NCBI RefSeq assembly: GCF_000716675.1
Contig: NZ_JNXT01000115.1
Coordinates: forward strand, 1-11,467
Length of the DNA stretch: 11,467 nucleotides
Source of the DNA: Streptomyces alboflavus
Lineage (GTDB): Bacteria; Actinomycetota; Actinomycetes; Streptomycetales; Streptomycetaceae
Direction: 5' to 3'
Made by a program: the position numbers and the translations under genes. This document shows, one piece after another, positions 6,549-11,467 of this stretch (position 1 is its first letter; each line of letters opens with the position of its first letter). The notes under the pieces are model-generated. The model did no database searches, had not been told where the DNA came from, and worked only from the letters and a program-made list of their open reading frames with translations.

Positions 6549-7436
6549 TCAGGCGGAGCCCGTCCCGTATACGTCGAGCCGTCCGCACATCCCGAACCGG
6601 CCGCGCTCGACGGGCTGTTCGGCACGCACCCCGGCGGCGGCGAGGTGGCTCGCGTCGCCCTTCGTCAGCGCGTCGAGCTGGGCGCCGGTGGCGGCTGCCG
6701 CCGCCGCGGCGCCGGTGCGCCAGCGCTCGCGCCACGCGGAGGTCAGGGGTGCGACGAGCGTGGCGGCGGCCCGGTGGAAGGCGGCGAGGGGCTCGGGGTC
6801 GCCCGCCTCCGTGGCGGCGCGCAGCGCGGTGAACCCCTCGACGGCGAGGTCGCGGCGGCGCCGGGCCGCACGCGCCACGGCCGCGTCAGCGCCGTCCTCT
6901 CCATCAGGTCCATCGAGTCCATCGGGTCCATCGGGTCCATCAGGGTCGTCCCGGCCGTCCTCGTCGCTCCCGTGGGCTCCGCGGGGCGGCAGGGCCGTGG
7001 CGGCGCGGTACGTCTCGGGGTCGGTGAGCAGGTGCGGCGGCAGGGTGAGCACGGCGTCGCCCGCCTCGGGCAGGCCGCTGTTCTGCATCAGGACGTGGAG
7101 GGTCAGGCCGCCCTCGTTGACGAGCCGGTGGATCGTCCCGGGCGTGAACCACACGAGCGCGCCCGGCGTCAGCGGGGTCTGCCGGAAACCGGCGGGCGTC
7201 AGGGTCTGCACGGCGCCCCGGCCGCCGACGACCGCGTAGCCCTCCGTGCAGGTGAGGTGGAGGTGTGGGGTGCCGCCGCTCAGGCCGTCGGCGGCGGGCC
7301 AGTCGTACACGCGCAGCAGGGACACACCGATGCCGCCCGGCAGACCCTCGTATACGGCGGGGTCACGGCGGGCGGGGGGCACGGGCCCCGGGGTGGTCGG
7401 GGGCGCGGGGCGCGGGGGCGTCTCGGGGGTGTGCAC
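6549..7436 (-). CDS. Cupin-domain protein with a collagen-like linker
   Basis: This 295-residue protein, probably cytoplasmic, has one clear cupin barrel at about 35-120. Motif 1 is H58-x-H60-(x4)-E65 followed by the expected glycine, and motif 2 ends PGTIH103-(x3)-N107, so the usual metal ligands (H58, H60, E65, H103) are all present. It may bind a metal and a small acid or sugar; no reaction can be assigned. After the barrel comes an acidic linker (about 157-183) of Gly-Pro-Asp-type triplets encoded by 9-bp repeats. A helical Ala/Arg-rich C-terminal region (about 184-270) follows that I do not recognise. The GTG start at 7436 is chosen over a long upstream open frame because GAGGAGG lies 8 bp before it. 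The N-terminal 25 residues are Pro-rich. It is probably the first gene of a cupin, F420-type and GNAT cluster. Two inverted repeats lie just upstream. Confidence 0.8.
   Translation of the reverse strand: MHTPETPPRPAPPTTPGPVPPARRDPAVYEGLPGGIGVSLLRVYDWPAADGLSGGTPHLHLTCTEGYAVVGGRGAVQTLTPAGFRQTPLTPGALVWFTPGTIHRLVNEGGLTLHVLMQNSGLPEAGDAVLTLPPHLLTDPETYRAATALPPRGAHGSDEDGRDDPDGPDGPDGLDGPDGEDGADAAVARAARRRRDLAVEGFTALRAATEAGDPEPLAAFHRAAATLVAPLTSAWRERWRTGAAAAAAATGAQLDALTKGDASHLAAAGVRAEQPVERGRFGMCGRLDVYGTGSA
6900..6944 (-). repeat. 9-bp tandem repeat in the cupin gene
   Basis: There are five head-to-tail 9-mers on the plus strand: TCCATCAGG, TCCATCGAG, TCCATCGGG, TCCATCGGG and TCCATCAGG. On the coding (minus) strand they encode DGPDGPDGLDGPDG, a Gly-X-Y collagen-like run. 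In-frame 9-bp units can change copy number by slippage without breaking the gene. Confidence 0.9.
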
Positions 7437-7464
7437 GGCGGGGGCCTCCTCGGGCCGGACGGGA

Positions 7465-7503
7465 TCCGGTTCCCGGACAGGATCGGGCAGGTTCCGCCGG
7501 AAC
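7465..7503 (-). promoter_or_regulatory. Two inverted repeats upstream of the cupin gene
   Basis: TCCGG-TTC-CCGGA (7465-7477) and GTTCC-GCC-GGAAC (7491-7503) lie 29-67 bp before the GTG start, with similar symmetric 13-bp layouts and centres 26 bp apart. They may be operator sites, but no -10/-35 pair is convincing nearby. Confidence 0.25.
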
Positions 7504-7582
7504 GACCCGGGCGGGAGGGCACGGGTTGTGGCGTGGGCCCGGCGGCGGGCAGAGCCGCGGCGTGCGGGCGGGGGGAAATTGT

Positions 7583-7615
7583 GCGGCCCCCGATGCTCGG
7601 GACATCGGGGGCCGC
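7583..7615 (-). terminator. Strong hairpin terminator after the protease inhibitor gene
   Basis: GCGGCCCCCGATG (7583-7595) pairs without mismatch with CATCGGGGGCCGC (7603-7615) around a 7-nt loop. On the minus strand it is followed by ACAATTT. It ends the inhibitor transcript and insulates the cupin gene. Confidence 0.85.
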
Positions 7616-7618
7616 GTA

Positions 7619-7680
7619 CCTCGGCTTCCTCCCCCCACGAAAGGTTGCCGAGGGGTATGGGGGTGGACGGATGATCCGTC
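7619..7680 (-). repeat. Two further hairpins in the inhibitor 3' region
   Basis: GACGGAT-G-ATCCGTC (7666-7680) overlaps the stop codon of the inhibitor gene. CCTCGGC (7619-7625) pairs with GCCGAGG (7647-7653) around 21 nt. With the terminator at 7583-7615 they place three stems in series after the coding region. Confidence 0.6.
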
Positions 7681-8128
7681 AGAAGTTGAGCAGGGCGCCG
7701 TCCGCGAGGGCCGCCTTCATCGAGCACGGGTTGCCGAAGGTGGTCGTCCACGCCACGTGCTTGCCCTGCCAGACGCCGGCCGCGGAGACCACGACCGGGT
7801 TCCACTCCTTGGTGCACGCGACCTTCGGGGCCTGGTCGACGAGCTTGTCGAACCGCGCCTCGACGGCGAAGAGTTCGGCGCACGCCGCGCGCGGCGCCGG
7901 GTGGGTGCCGGTGGCCTTCGGCGCGCAGCTGAGGGTGACCGCGCGCTGCACCGTCGCCGTGGCGGCGTCGTCGCCCTGGCCGACGGTGAGCACGAGGTCC
8001 GACGGCGCGAACAGGCCCGTCGGTGCCGGGGTCGCAGCACCGGCCGCGCCCGTCGAGACCGCCGTGACGGTCAGGACGCCGGCGGCCACGGCTACGGCCG
8101 CGCTCACGGTCTTCGGGAGGTGACGCAC
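7679..8128 (-). CDS. Subtilisin inhibitor (SSI)-family secreted protease inhibitor
   Basis: This 149-residue precursor of a Streptomyces subtilisin inhibitor-type protein is secreted and blocks extracellular serine proteases by the standard substrate-like mechanism, usually as a dimer. A Sec signal peptide (positive RHLPK, hydrophobic core 9-24, probable cleavage after AGA at about 29-31) precedes a mature domain of about 118 residues. The four family cysteines are C68/C83 and C105/C135, whose spacings of 15 and 30 match the two SSI disulfides. The reactive-site loop is C105-T-K107-E-W-N-P. K107 aligns with P1 Met73 of SSI, so trypsin-like proteases should be preferred targets. The GTG start has GAAGGAG 7 bp upstream. 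It is followed by a strong terminator and is monocistronic. The preceding gene on the same strand is the NB-ARC regulator, 390 bp away; no direct link is shown. Confidence 0.95.
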   Translation of the reverse strand: MRHLPKTVSAAVAVAAGVLTVTAVSTGAAGAATPAPTGLFAPSDLVLTVGQGDDAATATVQRAVTLSCAPKATGTHPAPRAACAELFAVEARFDKLVDQAPKVACTKEWNPVVVSAAGVWQGKHVAWTTTFGNPCSMKAALADGALLNF

Positions 8129-8518
8129 TTTGACGCTCCTTCAATGCGGGTGGGAAGTACGAGAGTTGTGTTTCTTGTGGGTTAAACCAGGTGTTACGTG
8201 GAGATTGCGTGTGCCGTTCCTGGTTGCGGTCGGGAGTCTTGCAAGTGCGCTGAGTAAGCGGCAAGCGGATGGTCGATTTCCGGATGAGTGCGTCCGTTGA
8301 GCGAGGGCCGAATGACCGTTCGGGCAGCTCAGCGCGGCCAGTCGCGGTGTGCGGAGGCCGTCCAGAATGTGGGATCCGTCAGGTGGTATAACCAAGAACA
8401 ACACGCTGACCTGGGAAAATGAGCGGTTGGTCGTTTTTCTCGGCGCGGCGTTCGACTGGAAACCGGTGCTTGACCGCGTGGGTGTTGAGGAGCTAGTACG
8501 CCTGTGAGGCGGGTGGGG
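8129..8518. promoter_or_regulatory. Low-GC non-coding region upstream of the inhibitor gene
   Basis: These 390 bp between the regulator's stop and the inhibitor's start are clearly poorer in GC than the rest of the window (about 47% in 8381-8440). They must carry the inhibitor promoter. I see several AT-rich blocks on the minus strand but no -10/-35 pair I would defend. AACCAGG (8185-8191) and CCTGGTT (8219-8225) form a perfect 7-bp inverted repeat with a 27-bp spacer, 57-97 bp before the GTG, and could be an operator. A small hairpin CGCCT-GTG-AGGCG (8499-8511) follows the regulator's stop and may contribute to termination. Open frames of 25-87 codons here look like chance. Confidence 0.5.
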
Positions 8519-11467
8519 TCAGTGTGACGACAGTGGATCCCCGGGGCGTTCGGGCGTGCGGGACGTGAGGCGTCGGGCCTGCTCAGGGGCCATCTGCTCG
8601 CCCTCGTCGAACGCGGTCGTGTACGCCGCCCCGCCCAGCTGCGCCACGGCGGCGGCCGCCACCCGGTCCACGTCCCGGCGCTCGCCCTCCGGGAGCGGGG
8701 CGCCGACGGAGGTGCGGGCGGCCGCCGCGGCGCCGAGCAGCGTCGCGGCCGTGCGGTGCTCCCCGGCGGCGCCCGCCGCCCCCGCGAGGCCCTCCAGGGC
8801 CAGGGCGAGCGCCCGCGCGTCCCCGAGGCCGACGGCGACGTCGAAGCCCTCCGCGTGCAGCGCGTGCGCCTGCGCCGCGTCGCCGCGCAGCTCCGCCACG
8901 AAGCCCAGCTCGGCGAGCGCGAGCGTCGTGCCCGGCCCGTAGTCGGCCCTGCGGAACCAGGCGAGGAGGTCGCACATGTGCTCCTCGGCGCCCGCCAGGT
9001 CGCCCTCTCGGCGCGCCCCGAGGCCGAGGCCGATCCGCGCGTCCAGCTCGCCGGAGCGGAAGCTGTGGTCGCGCGCGAGCCGCAGGGCGCGCCCGTGCGC
9101 GGCGCGGGCCTCGTCGAAGTCGCCCGTGAGCAGCGCGATCCGGCCAAGCCCGGACAGCCGCTTGGAGGCCTCCGTCCAGAGCCCGAGGCGCTCGGCGATG
9201 GCCAGTCCCTCGCGGTGCAGCCGGGCCGCCGCGGCGTAGTCGCCCGCGATCTCGCTGAGCGTTGCCAGCGGGAAGACGGTCTGCAACTGCCCCCATTCGT
9301 CGCCCAGTTCGCGGAACAGGCGGGCGCTGCGCGCGCTGTCGCGGCGTACGGCGGCGAGGTCGCCGTGCGCGAGCGCGTGCCGGGCCCGCACGCTCAGCGC
9401 GGCCGCGGTGCCCCAGGTGTCACCGAGGGCGGAGAACGCGTCGAGCGCCTCGTTCACCAGGCGCTCCCCGGTCCGCACGGCGCCCGCGCCCAACTGCGCG
9501 GAGCCGAGGATCCACAGGGCGGTGGCGCGGCCTGAGGGGTCGTCGAGGTCCTGGTGGGCGGCGAGGGTCGCCTGGAGGAGGCGGGTGGGTTCGTCGTGGG
9601 AGGCGGGGGTGGCGTGGGTGGTGGGGGTTGTTGTGGTGGCGGTGGTGGGGCCGGTGTCCGTGCCCGTGCAGACGTCCGGGTACGCGTCCACGCCCGCGTC
9701 GTCGCCCCCCTCGCGCAGGGAGATGCCGGTGCGCCAGGCGAGGGCGAGGGCCCGGGCGGCGGCGGTGGGGTCGGGGGAGGCGGCGGCTGAGGTGGGATCG
9801 GTGGGGGTGGAGGTGAAGGTGGGGGGCTCGGGAGCGGCAGGGGAGTCGGGGGACGCGGGGGTGCGCGCGCCGCCCGGCGTCAGCGCGAGGGCCGCGTCCA
9901 GCGACCTCCGTGCCTCGGCGATCCGCCCCCGCAGCACCCAGTACCAGGCCAACGCGTTCACCATGGCCAACGCGCGCTCCACCGCGCCGCGTTCGACCGC
10001 CGTGTCCAGGGCGCGGCGCAGATTGGCGCTTTCCTCGTCGAGGCGATCCAGCCACCGGCGCTGCTCGGGACCGTGCAGCGAACGGCCCGCCGTGACGGCG
10101 AGTCCGGCGTAGTGGACGCTGTGCCGCTCGCGCACGTCGGCGGACTCGCCCGCCTCCCGCAGCTGTTCGGCGCCGTACTCCCGGACGGACTCGAGCACGC
10201 AGTACCGAGGCCCGTCCACCCGGTCCGACGCCACCACCAGCGAGCGGTCCACGAGGCGGGAGAGCAGGTCGAGCACGTCGGCGCCGCGCACGGCGCCGCC
10301 CGCGCTCACGGCCCGGGCGGCGGTGAGGGTGCAGCCGTCGTGCACGGCGAGGCGCCGCAGCACCGTGCGCTCCGGCTCCGAGAGCAGCGACCAGCTCCAG
10401 TCGATGACCGCGCGGAGCGTACGCTGCCGGGCGGGCGCCCCGCGAAAGCCGCGGCCGAGCAGGGCGAACCGGTCGTCGATGCGGGACAGCAGCCCGTGCA
10501 CGCCCATCGTGCGCACCCGCGCGGCCGCGAGCTCCAGCGCCAGCGGAAGCCCGTCGAGCCGTACGCACAACTCGGCGACGGCCTCCGCGTCGTCCGCGCC
10601 CAGATCGGCCCCGGAGCCGAGCCCGGCGCGCTGCCGGAACAGCTCCATGGCGCCGGCGAGTTCGAGCGGCGGCACCGCACAGACCCGTTCGCCGCTCACG
10701 TCGAGGGGCTCCTGGCTGGTGGCGAGGACGGTGAGCCCGGGCACCTCGCGCAGCAGGCCGTCGGCCAACTCGGCCACGGCGTCCACCAGATGCTCGCAGT
10801 TGTCGAGCACGAGCAGGAGCCGCCGTCCGCGCAATGCCTCCGTGAGCCGGTCGGCCGCGGCCACCGGCGCGCCGGGCTCCTCGTGCAGCCCGATCACCCG
10901 CGCCACGGCCTCGGCCACAGGGTCGACCCCCACCCCGGGCCCGACTTCGGTCCCGATCCCGACCTCCGCCCCGGCCCCGGTCCCAGCCTCTGTCCCAGGT
11001 CCTGCTCCGGCCTCCAGACCCGCGAGCTCGACCAGCCACACCCCGTCGGGGTAGCCGTCCGCGACCCCGCCTGCCGCCGCGACGGCCAGGCGCGTCTTGC
11101 CGACGCCCCCGGGTCCGGTCAACGTCACCAGCCGGGTGGCGGTGAGGAGTTGACGCACCTCGGCCACGGCGTCGTCACGACCGACGAGCGGGGCGACCGG
11201 GGCGGGGAGGTTGGTGCGGGGGGTCGGGGCGGGCGCGGCGGTTGCCGGGACGGGGGAGCGGGCAGCCGCGGGCGCGGGTGCCGATGTCGCCGAGGCCGAG
11301 GGCGAGGCGGAGGCCGAGGGCGACGGGGGTGTGGCGGCTGGTGACGTGGTCGCCGAGTCCGCATGCGCGGCTGCTGCCGACCGGACCACCGCCGGACCGG
11401 CCTCCCCGGCCACTGGCGAGTTGGCGCCTCCGGCCGCCGCCGGACCGGCCTCCCCGGCCACTGGCGA
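8519..11467 (-). CDS. NB-ARC ATPase / TPR regulator, AfsR/SARP-like (N-terminus outside window)
   Basis: The gene enters from beyond the right edge: its frame is open to the last base, and the apparent first codon (GTG at 11461) is an internal Val of a repeat. The 980 residues present, numbered from that Val, start with an Ala/Ser/Pro linker (1-80). NB-ARC motifs follow: LVGRDD (92-97), Walker A GPGGVGKTRL (116-125), Walker B LLLVLDNCEH (215-224), TSQEPL (248-253) and GLPLALELAAARVR (304-317). Next are a winged-helix-like region with WSWSLLSEPERTVLRRLAVH (355-374) and TPR-type helices from about 445 to 915. The C-terminal end has no LuxR helix-turn-helix. This matches the C-terminal two-thirds of large SARP regulators, whose DNA-binding and BTAD domains come first, so I infer these lie just outside. 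Such proteins are ATP-controlled activators, often of secondary metabolism. Low-complexity inserts interrupt the NB-ARC (about 148-181) and TPR regions (about 531-560, 598-622). The target genes are unknown. Confidence 0.88.
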   Translation of the reverse strand, partial: SPVAGEAGPAAAGGANSPVAGEAGPAVVRSAAAAHADSATTSPAATPPSPSASASPSASATSAPAPAAARSPVPATAAPAPTPRTNLPAPVAPLVGRDDAVAEVRQLLTATRLVTLTGPGGVGKTRLAVAAAGGVADGYPDGVWLVELAGLEAGAGPGTEAGTGAGAEVGIGTEVGPGVGVDPVAEAVARVIGLHEEPGAPVAAADRLTEALRGRRLLLVLDNCEHLVDAVAELADGLLREVPGLTVLATSQEPLDVSGERVCAVPPLELAGAMELFRQRAGLGSGADLGADDAEAVAELCVRLDGLPLALELAAARVRTMGVHGLLSRIDDRFALLGRGFRGAPARQRTLRAVIDWSWSLLSEPERTVLRRLAVHDGCTLTAARAVSAGGAVRGADVLDLLSRLVDRSLVVASDRVDGPRYCVLESVREYGAEQLREAGESADVRERHSVHYAGLAVTAGRSLHGPEQRRWLDRLDEESANLRRALDTAVERGAVERALAMVNALAWYWVLRGRIAEARRSLDAALALTPGGARTPASPDSPAAPEPPTFTSTPTDPTSAAASPDPTAAARALALAWRTGISLREGGDDAGVDAYPDVCTGTDTGPTTATTTTPTTHATPASHDEPTRLLQATLAAHQDLDDPSGRATALWILGSAQLGAGAVRTGERLVNEALDAFSALGDTWGTAAALSVRARHALAHGDLAAVRRDSARSARLFRELGDEWGQLQTVFPLATLSEIAGDYAAAARLHREGLAIAERLGLWTEASKRLSGLGRIALLTGDFDEARAAHGRALRLARDHSFRSGELDARIGLGLGARREGDLAGAEEHMCDLLAWFRRADYGPGTTLALAELGFVAELRGDAAQAHALHAEGFDVAVGLGDARALALALEGLAGAAGAAGEHRTAATLLGAAAAARTSVGAPLPEGERRDVDRVAAAAVAQLGGAAYTTAFDEGEQMAPEQARRLTSRTPERPGDPLSSH
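9598..9627 (+). other. G-quadruplex motif on the template strand of the regulator gene
   Basis: Four G-runs (9598-9600, 9605-9609, 9616-9618, 9623-9627) are separated by loops of 4, 6 and 4 nt, fulfilling the G3-N1-7 rule on the plus strand. It coincides with the Thr/Pro-rich insert at about residues 598-622. Confidence 0.6.
9821..9852 (+). other. Second G-quadruplex motif in the regulator gene
   Basis: Four G-runs (9821-9826, 9830-9832, 9840-9843, 9848-9852) have loops of 3, 7 and 4 nt. It lies in the DNA for the Pro/Ser/Thr insert at about residues 531-560. Further G-runs at about 9770-9815 extend the tract. Confidence 0.6.
10919..11019 (-). repeat. Low-complexity Gly/Glu/Val insert in the NB-ARC domain
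   Basis: Degenerate 6-bp units encode alternating Gly with Glu, Ala, Thr or Val (about residues 148-181), between the strand after Walker A (VWLVELAGL) and the helix VAEAVARVIGL. Related proteins normally have a short loop here. It looks like an in-frame expansion. Confidence 0.65.
11389..11467 (-). repeat. 48-bp tandem repeat at the window edge
   Basis: The same 31 bp occur at 11389-11419 and 11437-11467, a period of 48 bp or 16 codons. The unit encodes SPVAGEAGPA in the linker before the NB-ARC domain. The second copy ends exactly at the window edge, so the array may continue. Confidence 0.85.

Noticed and set aside
6114..8123. Long plus-strand open frame across the F420-type, cupin and inhibitor genes
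   Set aside because: It crosses three recognised genes and their terminators in antisense and has no recognisable domain.
7437..8264. N-terminal extension of the cupin gene frame up to 8264
   Set aside because: It would overlap the inhibitor gene and its terminator. A GTG with a strong GAGGAGG site at 7436 gives a sensible start.
8141..8404. 87-codon minus-strand open frame upstream of the inhibitor
   Set aside because: It runs into the inhibitor ribosome site, lies in the low-GC segment, lacks the usual codon bias and resembles no family.
8284..8496. Plus-strand short ORFs of 35 and 25 codons (starts near 8284 and 8419)
   Set aside because: There is no ribosome site worth the name and nothing recognisable. 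They are compatible with chance in AT-richer DNA.
9554..9790. Gly/Val-rich plus-strand frame opposite the regulator
   Set aside because: It is produced by the G-rich strand of the low-complexity inserts and has no independent evidence.
1..11467. Mobile elements, CRISPR arrays, tRNA/rRNA, toxin-antitoxin or phage genes
   Set aside because: I looked for transposase-like proteins, spaced repeats, cloverleaf features and paired small genes on both strands and found none I can support.

Overview
The window is very high-GC DNA with strong third-position GC bias, GAGG-type ribosome binding sites and frequent GTG starts. It encodes a Streptomyces subtilisin inhibitor (SSI) family protein and an NB-ARC/TPR regulator of the AfsR/SARP type. 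All of this points to a Streptomyces or close relative. Most genes lie on the minus strand; only the TauD/TfdA dioxygenase is clearly on the plus strand.

From left to right: an MMPL/RND-type membrane transporter (44-2275, minus) with a glycine-rich C-terminal tail; a strong hairpin terminator (2430-2461); a complete dihydrolipoyl dehydrogenase (2493-3896, minus); and a 444-bp divergent regulatory region (3897-4340). The region holds a 16-bp palindrome that contains a TTGAC -35 element on each strand, a good plus-strand promoter, and a possible leaderless 25-codon leader peptide that ends in Cys. It is followed by a plus-strand Fe(II)/2-oxoglutarate dioxygenase of the TauD/TfdA family (4341-5306), with a 10-bp-stem hairpin between it and the next, convergent gene.

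Next is a probable three-gene minus-strand cluster, in transcription order: a cupin protein (6549-7436), a deazaflavin (F420)-dependent nitroreductase-family protein (5979-6440) and a GNAT acetyltransferase (5395-5934). Upstream of it lies an SSI-family secreted protease inhibitor (7679-8128, minus) with Lys at the reactive-site P1 position. A 13-bp-stem terminator at 7583-7615 separates it from the cupin gene. A 390-bp non-coding segment of unusually low GC (8129-8518) carries the inhibitor's 5' region. The right end is filled by a large NB-ARC ATPase/TPR regulator (8519 to beyond 11467, minus). Its N-terminus, where a SARP DNA-binding domain would normally lie, is outside the window.

How the genes work together is only partly visible. 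The dehydrogenase serves central metabolism (2-oxo-acid dehydrogenase complexes). The dioxygenase probably releases sulfite or sulfate from an organosulfur compound, and its leader suggests control by cysteine or sulfur status. The inhibitor is secreted and restrains extracellular serine proteases. I see no mobile element, CRISPR array, tRNA or rRNA, and no clear defence system or biosynthetic cluster. The regions that most repay attention are the divergent regulatory region at 3897-4340 and the repeat-expanded low-complexity inserts in the regulator and the cupin protein.
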